A stretch of DNA of 21,607 nt from a virus. The notes beneath the pieces are model-generated. The model was not told where the DNA came from. It searched no databases and saw only the letters and a program-made list of their open reading frames with translations. Shown here one piece after another: positions 6,767 through 13,547 of this stretch (positions are counted from its first letter, which is position 1; each line of letters starts with the position of its first letter). Location: positions 1 to 21,607 of the IMG/VR virus record IMGVR_UViG_3300047557_003626; one strand, given 5' to 3'. The position numbers and the translations under genes were made by a program.

Positions 6767-6928
6767 ATGTCGCAAGATTTAACACAAGAAAAAGAAAAAT
6801 ACGATTTTGATGAGATTGATCAAGCTGTCCGAAGATGGATAGTCATGAATCAATGGGAAAAAGACTTGGAAAACTACGAAAATTTAAAAAATGACCACGA
6901 ACAAAATATACAGCTCGGTTATAACTGA
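6767..6928 (+). CDS. Small acidic phage protein (53 aa)
   Basis: A 53-aa helical, charged protein (SQDLTQEKEKYDFDEID, then VRRWIVMNQWEKDLENYENL). ATG at 6767 is chosen because CAGGAG lies 8 bases upstream; a longer in-frame version would start inside the preceding gene. No function can be assigned. It overlaps the AbrB-like gene by 38 nt. Confidence 0.68.
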   Translation: MSQDLTQEKEKYDFDEIDQAVRRWIVMNQWEKDLENYENLKNDHEQNIQLGYN

Positions 6929-7079
6929 AGCCGAAGATGGTTCCGGAGACGGAATTCTAACTTTTCCGGATGAACTGATTGCCGAAAAAGGTTGGAAACC
7001 AGGACAGAAGCTAAAACTTTCGGTTGAAGATGGTTGTTTGATTATTACCGAAGTGACAGAAAAACAACAAAAAGATTGA
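6891..7079 (+). CDS. AbrB/MazE-like swapped-hairpin DNA-binding protein
   Basis: A 62-aa protein whose centre, GILTFPDELIAEKGWKPGQKL followed by LIITEV, matches the swapped-hairpin fold of AbrB, SpoVT and MazE-type proteins, which bind DNA as dimers. In phages, short free-standing AbrB-like proteins are common. It may be a transcription regulator, possibly of the dyads described here, but there is no direct evidence. No toxin gene follows, which argues against a simple MazEF pair. No good ribosome-binding site precedes the ATG, so translation is probably coupled to the upstream gene it overlaps. Confidence 0.7.
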   Translation: MTTNKIYSSVITEAEDGSGDGILTFPDELIAEKGWKPGQKLKLSVEDGCLIITEVTEKQQKD

Positions 7080-7104
7080 TTTTGTTTTTTTACTATGATA
7101 GAAT
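7076..7104 (+). promoter_or_regulatory. Sigma70-like promoter before the HEXXH/VWA gene
   Basis: TTGATT at 7076-7081 and TAGAAT at 7099-7104 are 17 bp apart, with a TG at the extended -10 region. The 7129 gene follows with CAGGAGA at 7118-7124 as ribosome-binding site. The -35 box overlaps the stop of the AbrB-like gene. Confidence 0.68.
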
Positions 7105-7128
7105 TGAATTCTTCTACAGGAGATTCTA

Positions 7129-9246
7129 ATGGAACTAATTGACACAAAATCGATATTGGCCAAACTGATGGCCACAGAAAACCTGACAATTGAACAACGA
7201 AATGTACAAACAGCAAGTTTCGATATTGTAAATCGAATTTTGACTGTTCCTACACTCGATAACAAAATTTCTCCATATCTTTACGATCTTTTCATGGGTC
7301 ACGAAGTTGGTCACGCTTTGTATACTCCTATGGAAGAAATGAAAGAAGCAAAAGAAGAAGGACTGAACATGTCCATTCTTAATGTTGTTGAAGATTCTCG
7401 CATTGAAAGAAAGATCAGATACAAATATCCTGGTCTAAAAAACTCCTTTATTCGTGGATACAAGGAACTTTTTGATAAAGACTTTTTTGGAACAAAAGGA
7501 ATCAATATCAATGAAATGAATCTAATTGATAGAATCAACATTCATTGCAAAGGCGGCGTACAGATGGTCGTCAATTTCGATGCTGAAGAAAAGGCTTTAC
7601 TTAATGAAGTTGAGACTACGGAAACATACGGAGATGTTATTAATGTTTCGCGTAAAATCATTGAGTTGATGAAACTGCAAAGAGAAAGAAAAGAAAAAGA
7701 ACAGGAAAAAACAAAAGGTTCTTTTGGTTTTCTAGATGGCGAAAAAAATGAAGATGATGATTTCGATTTTGATCAATTTGATTATGAAAATGAAAATTCT
7801 TCATCCGAAGAAGGTGAACAAAAATATTCGGAAGAATTTTCCGATGAATTTGGTAACGATACTGAGATTGCAATTCAGAAGCGTGAAGAAATTAAATCCT
7901 TCACCGATGAAGCTTTCACCGACAATCAAAGCAAATTGTTTGCTGATAAAAACGACACATACTGTTATGTGAATGTTCCAAAATTTGATACTTCAAAGAT
8001 TGTTGATTACAAACTAATCTACAATAGGCTCAAGCGTGAGGAATTTCGTGTATCACGGAAAGATTTCATTAATTACAAAAACAGTGCAAACAAAATTGTT
8101 TCGTATTTGGTCAAAGAATTCGAAATGCGTAAAAATGCGGACCAATTGAAGCGAGCCAGTGTTTCAAAATCTGGTGAGCTCAATATGAATCGTATTTTCT
8201 CTTATCAGTTTAGTGAGGATATCTTTAAAAAGATTACTGTTGTTCCTGGTGGCAAATCACACGGGCTTGTTTTGTTCCTTGACTGGTCAGGATCAATGTC
8301 CAAACACCTGAACAATACATTCAAGCAATTGTTGAACCTCATCATGTTTTGCAAGAAAACAATGATACCTTATGAGGTTTATACTTTTATTTCAACTGAT
8401 ACTTTTGATCATTCGGAAGATAGAAAACAACATTCGATTTTTCATCCGCAAAAACCGGTGAAAGAATACAATAAAGATGATTTGATCATCCAAAATTTTG
8501 GAATCTATAATATCTTTTCGAGCAGAATGTCTGCGGCTGAATTTAGCTATGCAGCAAGTGCAATGTTGCGTATTTCATCCTTTGGTAGGTATGCTCCAGA
8601 CTGGATGCAATTGTCTGGAACTCCGTTGAATGAGGCTGTGATTGCATCTATGGAAATTATTCCTGAATTCAGGAAAAAATACAAGTTGCAGGTTGTCAAT
8701 ACAGTCTTTATGACTGATGGTGAGGGTCATGGTCTATCAGCTAAAGCATCTGATGATAAAAAACCCGTTTGTTCATATAATTATTATGATACTGGCCGAA
8801 AAGCCAGATACATGGTCATTAGAGATCCGATGACAAAGAATGAGGAGACCATTTCAACTGATTCTTTCTTGGGTATGAAACAAACTTCTGGATTGTTGGC
8901 TTTGTTGAGAAAACGTACAAATGCAAATGTTGTTGGTTTTTATATCTGTAATCCAAAAGATATTCGCCAATATTTGGACAAAGTATTTGTGAACAAGAGA
9001 GCTGTATCTGGTGCTTTTGATAAAGAGATACTAAAATTCAGAAAAGATAAGTATCTGGTAATTGAAGGATGTGGATACAATGAATATTATGCATTGAAGT
9101 CTGACAATGATATGGATGATGAATCGGAGTTTATTGTGGATGCAAACGCAACAAAGCGTGGTCTTGTATCTGCATTTAGCAAGTATACAAAAAACAAGAT
9201 CAACAATCGTGTGGTATTGAATCGATTCATTGGTCTGATTTCTTAA
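7129..9246 (+). CDS. HEXXH metallopeptidase-like protein with C-terminal VWA domain
   Basis: At 705 aa this is the largest protein in the window. Residues 57-62 read GHEVGH, an exact HEXXH zinc-peptidase motif; the downstream segment NVVEDSRIERKI (85-96) offers glutamates as a third ligand. A very acidic, glutamate/serine-rich linker lies around residues 205-245. The C-terminal half is a von Willebrand A domain with a complete MIDAS: DWSGS at 385-389, T498 (SGTPLNE) and D530 (MTDGEG). The layout resembles CobT-like/VWA proteins that work with a MoxR/CobS-type AAA+ ATPase. No such ATPase is adjacent, and the AAA+ gene at 20684 is of another type. Homologues occur in T4-like phages, function unproven. 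Confidence 0.88.
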   Translation: MELIDTKSILAKLMATENLTIEQRNVQTASFDIVNRILTVPTLDNKISPYLYDLFMGHEVGHALYTPMEEMKEAKEEGLNMSILNVVEDSRIERKIRYKYPGLKNSFIRGYKELFDKDFFGTKGININEMNLIDRINIHCKGGVQMVVNFDAEEKALLNEVETTETYGDVINVSRKIIELMKLQRERKEKEQEKTKGSFGFLDGEKNEDDDFDFDQFDYENENSSSEEGEQKYSEEFSDEFGNDTEIAIQKREEIKSFTDEAFTDNQSKLFADKNDTYCYVNVPKFDTSKIVDYKLIYNRLKREEFRVSRKDFINYKNSANKIVSYLVKEFEMRKNADQLKRASVSKSGELNMNRIFSYQFSEDIFKKITVVPGGKSHGLVLFLDWSGSMSKHLNNTFKQLLNLIMFCKKTMIPYEVYTFISTDTFDHSEDRKQHSIFHPQKPVKEYNKDDLIIQNFGIYNIFSSRMSAAEFSYAASAMLRISSFGRYAPDWMQLSGTPLNEAVIASMEIIPEFRKKYKLQVVNTVFMTDGEGHGLSAKASDDKKPVCSYNYYDTGRKARYMVIRDPMTKNEETISTDSFLGMKQTSGLLALLRKRTNANVVGFYICNPKDIRQYLDKVFVNKRAVSGAFDKEILKFRKDKYLVIEGCGYNEYYALKSDNDMDDESEFIVDANATKRGLVSAFSKYTKNKINNRVVLNRFIGLIS

Positions 9247-9269
9247 TCTTATTACAAGGAGATTCTAAC

Positions 9270-9500
9270 ATGGATCACTTTATAATCCTAGAAAGATGGC
9301 ATGAAGCAAAGCATGTAACTGTCAAACGCATATGTAGAGTTTTGGATCCATCTTTTGATTCTTATTGTGTAGAAATGTATCTTGATGGTGTGCCGCAGAA
9401 ATTGATAGATCGAAAGTATGTTGGTACTGAAAGAGAGGCTGTTGAACTTGCCGAAAAGTTTATAAATTCAGATTCGCACAAGAGTTTGTTATTGGAGTAA
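9270..9500 (+). CDS. Unknown small protein (76 aa)
   Basis: A 76-aa soluble protein (FIILERWHEAKHVTVKRICR at the start, EAVELAEKF near the end) that I do not recognise. AAGGAG at 9256-9261 precedes the ATG. It follows the VWA gene by 23 nt and precedes the MazG-like gene by 2 nt, so it is in the same operon. Confidence 0.75.
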   Translation: MDHFIILERWHEAKHVTVKRICRVLDPSFDSYCVEMYLDGVPQKLIDRKYVGTEREAVELAEKFINSDSHKSLLLE

Positions 9501-9502
9501 GT

Positions 9503-9778
9503 ATGAATAATGAAGTGAAAGAAATTTTTTGTATTGCACAGGAAGAATGTGCAGAGGTGACCCAGGCAATCTCAAAGATATTTCGTTTTGGTTTTGATTC
9601 CACGCATCCATACACTAAGAAGACAAACAAGCAGTCTTTAGAGGAAGAAGTGGGTGATCTTCTTGCAATGGTTGACATTATGGTAGAGAAGTGTATTATT
9701 TCCGACAATTCAATTAATATTGCAAGAAAAAACAAAAGAGAGAAACTTAAATCATGGTCTTCGATCCAGGGTCTTTGA
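9503..9778 (+). CDS. MazG-like nucleotide pyrophosphohydrolase
   Basis: A 91-aa member of the all-alpha NTP pyrophosphohydrolase superfamily. The metal-binding signature is present: EECAE at residues 14-18 (EExxE), then EEEVGDLLAMVD at 47-58 (ExxxD). Phage MazG-like enzymes cut dNTPs or alarmone-type nucleotides, and may shape nucleotide pools or damp the starvation response during infection; the substrate here is unknown. The protein is a single domain, unlike the two-domain bacterial MazG. Confidence 0.83.
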   Translation: MNNEVKEIFCIAQEECAEVTQAISKIFRFGFDSTHPYTKKTNKQSLEEEVGDLLAMVDIMVEKCIISDNSINIARKNKREKLKSWSSIQGL

Positions 9779-9915
9779 AGTTTGATGATTTATACAAAGA
9801 GATGAAAAGAATCTGGGGAGATGACCTACCCAATGCGGAACAGGAACCCGTTCGTTTCGAATATTACATGAAGCTTTATATACATGCTTACATCAGAAAC
9901 AAAACCGAATCTTAA
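9754..9915 (+). CDS. Small protein overlapping both neighbours (53 aa)
   Basis: An ATG-to-TAA frame of 53 codons (FDPGSLKFDDLYKEMKRIWG, then NAEQEPVRFEYYMKLYIHAY). It bridges the 105-nt gap between the MazG-like gene and the 9884 gene, overlapping them by 25 and 32 nt. Composition looks protein-like, and a protein of this wording seems familiar from T4-like phages. The ribosome-binding site is weak, so I am only moderately sure. Confidence 0.55.
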   Translation: MVFDPGSLKFDDLYKEMKRIWGDDLPNAEQEPVRFEYYMKLYIHAYIRNKTES

Positions 9916-10162
9916 AACCAAGAAGTATTACAAGGCTCTTGTTATTTGGAAACATGGTTTTAAATATGATCAGTATTTACATGATCATCAGATGAAATCA
10001 TTCCGTTCTTCTTTGGAGAAACTGGATTGGTTTGATTCGGTAGATATCAAAGAGATTACAGAGGAAGAATATTTTAAGAAACTTGGAATGTCTTACGAAT
10101 CCGATCCAAGCGCTTCCGAGGCTCCCAAGAAAAGAAAGAAGAAAGTGGTAAAAGATGTTTGA
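9884..10162 (+). CDS. Unknown protein with basic C-terminus (92 aa)
   Basis: A 92-aa protein, with a central segment YYKALVIWKHGFKYDQYLHD and a C-terminus of lysines and arginines (KKRKKKVVKDV). I do not recognise it. The basic tail would suit nucleic-acid binding. It overlaps the next gene by 8 nt. Confidence 0.72.
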   Translation: MLTSETKPNLKTKKYYKALVIWKHGFKYDQYLHDHQMKSFRSSLEKLDWFDSVDIKEITEEEYFKKLGMSYESDPSASEAPKKRKKKVVKDV

Positions 10163-10451
10163 TGATATTGAATTTGACATAAAGCATTACACAATAGGTG
10201 GCAAACTAGTTACTGGCACCTATGCCGTTTCTCAGCACACTATTCTAGAACAGAATGTAACCACACAATTAGTCAAAGAGAATTTGTTAAAACAGCTTAT
10301 CGATTATGTGCTCACCAATAACCTTGCAGAATTCACTAGAATTGAGAATCCGATAGACCAAATAGTTGTATATCGTGTGCGTTGTTACCTTGCACCAAAC
10401 GACCAGGTTAAAATTCTTAGAACACTACCAATGAATCATCTTCAAGTATGA
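10155..10451 (+). CDS. Unknown protein (98 aa)
   Basis: A 98-aa soluble protein beginning FDDIEFDIKHYTIGGKLVTG. No domain is recognised. It overlaps both neighbours (8 nt upstream, 4 nt downstream), indicating translational coupling. Confidence 0.75.
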   Translation: MFDDIEFDIKHYTIGGKLVTGTYAVSQHTILEQNVTTQLVKENLLKQLIDYVLTNNLAEFTRIENPIDQIVVYRVRCYLAPNDQVKILRTLPMNHLQV

Positions 10452-10756
10452 ATAAGAAAATATTTGTCATCTGTGGTACCCGTACAGAATATATGGAGTT
10501 TGTCACTAAAAAATCAAAAGAGTTAACCGAAATGGATCCAAATGTTTTTTTTAACTTCCATGATTTTGTCTATGTAAGTGGACCAGAAATAATCAAAGGG
10601 TATAGAAATCCACAAGGATATTTCTGTGGTACCTGGAGAGAAAGAAAAGATATACTAGATATTATTCAAATAATTCTAACTTCAAGTGATGAAGATACAC
10701 TTATAAGAAACAATAAGACAATTAGAGAATTCTTTATACAGAAAGCAATCCAGTAA
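10448..10756 (+). CDS. Unknown protein (102 aa)
   Basis: A 102-aa protein beginning KKIFVICGTRTEYMEFV, which has the look of a short first beta-strand with a nucleotide-binding-like turn, followed by FVYVSGPEIIKGYRNP and CGTWRERKDILDI. I do not recognise the family. The ATG overlaps the stop of the preceding gene (ATGA). Confidence 0.75.
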   Translation: MNKKIFVICGTRTEYMEFVTKKSKELTEMDPNVFFNFHDFVYVSGPEIIKGYRNPQGYFCGTWRERKDILDIIQIILTSSDEDTLIRNNKTIREFFIQKAIQ

Positions 10757-10804
10757 AAATTCGAAATCCTCTGTGGGGGGCTCCGAAAAAAATTCTAAGA
10801 ACCA

Positions 10805-10951
10805 ATGAATAGAAAAACAGAAATACTCCTAGAGAATATTGCAAAGGTGATAAAAGGAATTATCATGGCTATCTTGGCAATACCTCTGTTATTCCTTTTG
10901 TTAATGGTAATTCTGATAGTATATGGAGTAATCGGTTCCTTTTTTAAATAA
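10805..10951 (+). CDS. Single-pass membrane mini-protein (48 aa)
   Basis: An ATG-to-TAA frame of 48 codons. Residues 20-45 (IIMAILAIPLLFLLLMVILI onward) form one strong transmembrane helix after a short charged N-terminus. It is the last plus-strand gene before the inverted cassette. The ribosome-binding site is weak (TAAGAA). A membrane role in lysis or superinfection control is possible but unsupported. Confidence 0.55.
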   Translation: MNRKTEILLENIAKVIKGIIMAILAIPLLFLLLMVILIVYGVIGSFFK

Positions 10952-11096
10952 GGAAAAATTCAAAAGGTGCGCGGGAGCCCCAGAAAATAAAAAATAGGAA
11001 AAAAGAGTTTGACCTGGTGGAGCTTTTTTAGCTAAGCGCTCACCCCATGGCTTCCCAATCCATCCTCTACAGCTGCCCCAGCCAGCCCCATAGGCC

Positions 11097-11119
11097 AAAA
11101 AAAGGCAGCCGAAGCTGCC
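11097..11119 (-). terminator. Rho-independent terminator, minus strand, UUCG tetraloop
   Basis: Read on the minus strand: GGCAGC, loop TTCG, GCTGCC, then seven Ts. The C(UUCG)G tetraloop makes a very stable hairpin. It lies 20 bases after the last minus-strand gene and is well placed to end the whole inverted block. On the plus strand there is no T-run on the exit side, so it is not a good terminator for the 10805 gene. Confidence 0.85.
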
Positions 11120-11138
11120 TCAAAGCTCACCCACCGCT

Positions 11139-11234
11139 TTAACCTATTCGCCAGACCACCAAGTCCAGCATCAGCACCACCACAGCCGCAGCCATAACCA
11201 CAGCCATTCCGATTTGTTCTGCTTTCGTATACAT
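11139..11234 (-). CDS. Membrane mini-protein (31 aa)
   Basis: A 31-codon frame on the minus strand encoding one transmembrane helix (IGMAVVMAAAVVVLMLDLVV). Its ATG shares a base with the stop of the preceding gene (TAATG), and AAGGAG lies about 9 bases upstream. The strong ribosome-binding site and exact overlap support a real gene despite its size. Function unknown. Confidence 0.6.
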   Translation of the reverse strand: MYTKAEQIGMAVVMAAAVVVLMLDLVVWRIG

Positions 11235-11467
11235 TATTTGGTCTCCTTCACATATTGCAGGGAATCCTTGACATAAGCCAGACCCTTGGGGCTGGTAGCA
11301 ATCACTGAGCTAAGCACTGAGGACAGGTAGCCTAGGCTGTATGCTACGGCATCTCGGTGGTCATCGCCGCGGTTCTCTTGGCGGTCACGGATGGCGGTGA
11401 CCAATTGGCGGACAATTTCATCAGCAGCAGCACGCTTCTGGAGAGTTTTTTCGTAGGTGGTTCGCAT
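11234..11467 (-). CDS. Unknown alpha-helical protein (77 aa)
   Basis: A 77-aa charged helical protein (RTTYEKTLQKRAAADEIVRQ, ending in YVKDSLQYVKETK). The start at 11467 is preferred: it follows AAAGGAAAC, and the longer upstream frame would run through the promoter at 11499-11526. I do not recognise it. It is the first gene of its own unit, followed by the 31-aa membrane protein. Confidence 0.75.
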   Translation of the reverse strand: MRTTYEKTLQKRAAADEIVRQLVTAIRDRQENRGDDHRDAVAYSLGYLSSVLSSVIATSPKGLAYVKDSLQYVKETK

Positions 11468-11498
11468 TTCGTTTCCTTTCTGATTTACAATGGAATGG

Positions 11499-11526
11499 AT
11501 TCTACCAGAACCACGGTGGGTGGCAA
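11499..11526 (-). promoter_or_regulatory. Minus-strand promoter of the shared family
   Basis: On the minus strand: TTGCCA (11526-11521), 16 bp, TAGAAT (11504-11499), preceded by TTCTGG as extended -10, then 7 nt and ATTG at the expected start of transcription. The ATTGTAAATC start region is identical to that of the 12852 promoter. Confidence 0.78.
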
Positions 11527-11557
11527 GCATCAGGTAAAAGTTGACCAGCCTGGTGGG

Positions 11558-11695
11558 TTATGCCATGACGGCAGCGGAAGCAGCTTTAAAAAATGCAACA
11601 AAAGCGCTTACAAAAGCTGAACCAATTGCTAGCGTCTCCTTGGGAAAGCTAGCCCCCAAGCACGCCAGACACAACCACCAAGCTAGTCTTATCAT
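11558..11695 (-). CDS. Hydrophobic small protein (45 aa)
   Basis: A 45-codon minus-strand frame beginning MIRLAWWLCLACLGASF, a signal-peptide or membrane-anchor-like segment, followed by a second hydrophobic alanine-rich stretch. It begins by ATGA overlap with the preceding gene. A cysteine follows LCLA, but this does not fit the lipobox well. Function unknown. Confidence 0.55.
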   Translation of the reverse strand: MIRLAWWLCLACLGASFPKETLAIGSAFVSAFVAFFKAASAAVMA

Positions 11696-12156
11696 TTCAA
11701 CAATTGTCCTGTTTTCTGATATTTTTTCTGGAAGAAGCTCTGTACCTTCTCCACGGTGTCACGGAAAGCCTCAGCCTTGCCACCATACCAACCTTCGAAA
11801 CCATTCCGGTCTGGTCGGTGGACAATGGTAAAGTCCGGATACTTGACCTTTTTAACCTTTACAACCTTTGGCTTCGGTTGGCTGGGTGCCAGAGCAACCG
11901 TAGCGGCTTGCCTTTTCTTCGGCTTCGGTGTAGAATTAGCAGCTTTTTCAATTGCAACCTCTGGCCGATGCGTTACCGGTCCAGCCCATGGAAAGAAGCC
12001 AACCGAGGATTTGCTATCAACCGCTTCGGCTATCTCATAAGCACACCGACCCCATTGGTCGGTTTCGGCATTGTAGAATCGGAAGGGTTTGCCTTGCATT
12101 CCACGGTCCACAATGTAGATTCCGCTTTTCTCTGGTTTGCCTGTACTGAAATTCAT
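11692..12156 (-). CDS. Unknown protein, two parts joined by a basic proline-rich linker (154 aa)
   Basis: The N-terminal 60 residues (SGIYIVDRGMQGKPFRFYNA, then GFFPWAGPVTHRPE) resemble the short domains in phage proteins that mirror a request-form layout such as DUF551, though I would not assign it. A linker of roughly 45 residues is rich in K, P and A. The C-terminal part reads DFTIVHRPDRNGFEGWYGGK. ATG at 12156 is chosen over a TTG 15 bases upstream because GAAAGG is correctly spaced. It follows the GP88-like gene by 19 nt. Confidence 0.75.
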   Translation of the reverse strand: MNFSTGKPEKSGIYIVDRGMQGKPFRFYNAETDQWGRCAYEIAEAVDSKSSVGFFPWAGPVTHRPEVAIEKAANSTPKPKKRQAATVALAPSQPKPKVVKVKKVKYPDFTIVHRPDRNGFEGWYGGKAEAFRDTVEKVQSFFQKKYQKTGQLLK

Positions 12157-12175
12157 AATGTTACCTTTCAAAAAA

Positions 12176-12820
12176 TTAATTTACAACCGACAACCGAATA
12201 ACCTTGGCCATTTTCTTGCCGTGAGCCACATAACCGATAACCGGCACGGACTTATCATAGCAAGCACGGCAGTCCAAGCACTTGCCATCCTGCTCAGCAG
12301 CACGGCACACCGTAACACCAGCAGGCACCTCAGCACCAGCAGGAATGATGGTAGAACCATGCACGCCAGGGGTGAAAGTGCCATCCACAGCATCACTAGA
12401 GGGACGGACCATCACATTCGGAAGGGCTTGCATGGCAGCAATGATGGACTGGAATTTGGAAAACTTATGCATACGGGTCGGCAGCCAGTGCTTGGTGGTC
12501 GGAGTGGCCATCATGATAGCCAGCATTTTCTCTGCAAGCTCAAGGCTGTACATGTCGCCAGAATCGAACCAACGGAAATGCTTATCTTTTTTCAGAGCAG
12601 CAACCATGTCACCAACCCAACCATCACGCTTCCAGTCCGCTTTGTTTTCCGCACGGACTTGCTTGACGGCACCAAAGTGGTACATGCCGGTGGTGGCATA
12701 GCAACCAGAGCATGCCGGTACCAGCTTACCATCCGCACCAACCGAACCGGGGCAGGTTTCGATTGCTTGCAAGGACCAGGACTTGGTACCAAGCTTAGAG
12801 GTTTTGGAGAGCTTCAGCAT
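12176..12820 (-). CDS. GP88-like cysteine-containing phage protein
   Basis: A 214-aa protein matching, from memory, the GP88 family first named in mycobacteriophages. The family wording is visible: GTKSWSLQAIETCPGS with C23, PACSGCYATTGMYHF with C37 and C40, RWFDSGDMYSLELAEKML, and HWLPTRMHKFSKFQ. A C-terminal cluster CRAAEQDGKCLDCRACYD adds four cysteines. The two clusters would suit metal or Fe-S binding, but no activity is known to me. It is led by its own promoter (12852-12879) with AAAGGACG before the ATG. Confidence 0.85.
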   Translation of the reverse strand: MLKLSKTSKLGTKSWSLQAIETCPGSVGADGKLVPACSGCYATTGMYHFGAVKQVRAENKADWKRDGWVGDMVAALKKDKHFRWFDSGDMYSLELAEKMLAIMMATPTTKHWLPTRMHKFSKFQSIIAAMQALPNVMVRPSSDAVDGTFTPGVHGSTIIPAGAEVPAGVTVCRAAEQDGKCLDCRACYDKSVPVIGYVAHGKKMAKVIRLSVVN

Positions 12821-12851
12821 GTTGCGTCCTTTGCGATTTACAATGGAATGG

Positions 12852-12879
12852 ATTGTACCAGAATTCCGAGGATTGGCAA
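12852..12879 (-). promoter_or_regulatory. Minus-strand promoter of the GP88-like gene
   Basis: On the minus strand: TTGCCA (12879-12874), 16 bp, TACAAT (12857-12852), with TTCTGG before the -10 box and ATTG 7 nt after it. A class B dyad lies 4 bp upstream of the -35 box. Confidence 0.76.
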
Positions 12880-12883
12880 GTGT

Positions 12884-12895
12884 ATACTTTAGTAT
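12884..12895. promoter_or_regulatory. Class B dyad (putative operator)
   Basis: ATACTTTAGTAT is a dyad with 5-bp arms around TT. It ends 4 bp upstream of the minus-strand -35 box at 12879, the same placement as the AGTACTTTNTACT sites at 14842 and 20605. It also lies just beyond the stop of the 12902 gene. Confidence 0.5.
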
Positions 12896-12901
12896 TCCAG
12901 T

Positions 12902-13111
12902 TTACCGGTAGAATACATTGCGGAAGTACCTGGTCCGGGCCTCGGCCTTGGCCAGCAATTCCGACCAGTCGCCGGTTTCCTCCACGTATCGGATATCCTT
13001 ATTGACCCACTTGGTGAACCCCATGGATGTGGTGCTGGTCATAGCCATGCCAGCATTAGCCACTTTCATCCTATCGGCAAAGTCCTTGGAAACCGGCTTC
13101 CTGTATCCCAT
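12902..13111 (-). CDS. Unknown protein (69 aa)
   Basis: A 69-aa protein (GYRKPVSKDFADRMKVANAG; C-terminal AEARTRYFRNVFYR) that I do not recognise. The minus-strand ribosome-binding site GAGGAGG is encoded within the acidic tail of the preceding gene, whose stop lies 2 bases upstream. Last gene of the 13512-12902 unit. Confidence 0.7.
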   Translation of the reverse strand: MGYRKPVSKDFADRMKVANAGMAMTSTTSMGFTKWVNKDIRYVEETGDWSELLAKAEARTRYFRNVFYR

Positions 13112-13113
13112 GG

Positions 13114-13332
13114 TTATTCCTCCTCAGCCTCTTCCTCATCCTCAAAATGCTCCAGCAATTGGTCCCAGTCCACTTCGGAAAGGTGGACCATGTCCTTTAG
13201 TGGACCATCCGGAATGGCATCATACTGCTCCTCCAGGGTGTACCGTGCAGCCTCTACATCCTCACGGGATTCCGGATTGAACCAGACATTAACCAGCCAG
13301 GTTTCACGGTTAGTCCATCCATTGTAGCTCAT
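13114..13332 (-). CDS. NGWTNRETW-family protein (DUF7249-like)
   Basis: A 72-aa protein beginning MSYNGWTNRETWLVNVWF, a signature I associate with a widespread family in phages and mobile elements (DUF7249 from memory). Family members are short and of unknown function. The C-terminus is acidic (FEDEEEAEEE). AAGGAGAG precedes the ATG at good spacing. Confidence 0.8.
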   Translation of the reverse strand: MSYNGWTNRETWLVNVWFNPESREDVEAARYTLEEQYDAIPDGPLKDMVHLSEVDWDQLLEHFEDEEEAEEE

Positions 13333-13341
13333 ATGCTCTCC

Positions 13342-13512
13342 TTATCGAATTGTCAAATTGGTTATAACGGCAACACCAAGATTCCGCGAAGCGTAGCGGG
13401 CTTCTTTCATTACCACAGCTTTGGCAAGAGCCAAGGTTTTGTAGTATCGGCCACGCTCAGCCCATAGGACCGCCTTTGGGGTTTGGATTAATGTGACCGT
13501 TTGCTTCAACAT
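13342..13512 (-). CDS. Unknown basic protein (56 aa), probably from a leaderless mRNA
   Basis: A 56-codon minus-strand frame (KQTVTLIQTPKAVLWAERGR, then YKTLALAKAVVMKEARY). No Shine-Dalgarno sequence precedes the ATG. The ATG falls 7 nt after the -10 box of the promoter at 13520-13547, at the place where other members of this promoter family have ATTG as the expected first transcribed bases. Translation from a 5'-terminal AUG is therefore likely. It is followed after 9 nt by the NGWTNRETW gene. Reality of the gene is supported by operon position and composition, not by homology. Confidence 0.55.
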   Translation of the reverse strand: MLKQTVTLIQTPKAVLWAERGRYYKTLALAKAVVMKEARYASRNLGVAVITNLTIR

Positions 13513-13519
13513 GGAATGA

Positions 13520-13547
13520 ATTATGACAGAACCGGAGGGAATGGCAA
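13520..13547 (-). promoter_or_regulatory. Minus-strand promoter, first of the inverted cassette
   Basis: On the minus strand: TTGCCA (13547-13542), 16 bp, CATAAT (13525-13520), then 7 nt and ATG in place of the usual ATTG. It should transcribe the genes from 13512 to 12902. Confidence 0.72.

Noticed and set aside
10777-10981. GGGGCTCC and GGAGCCCC as inverted ends of a mobile element around the 10805 gene
   Set aside because: The match is only about 8 bp, there is no transposase and no target-site duplication was seen.
11013-11044. Hairpin GGTGGAGC...GCGCTCACC as a forward terminator
   Set aside because: Both arms need bulges and the T-run sits in the loop and not after the stem.
10901-11098. 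65-codon minus-strand frame
   Set aside because: It starts at the T-run of the minus-strand terminator, so it would not be transcribed from the cassette, and it has no ribosome-binding site.
11704-12201. 165-codon plus-strand frame
   Set aside because: It is antisense to the 11692-12156 gene, and lacks a promoter or ribosome-binding site.
12137-12892. A 251-codon open frame on the plus strand
   Set aside because: It lies antisense to the GP88-like gene, which has family motifs, a promoter and a ribosome-binding site. The plus-strand product is low in structure and has no recognisable domain.
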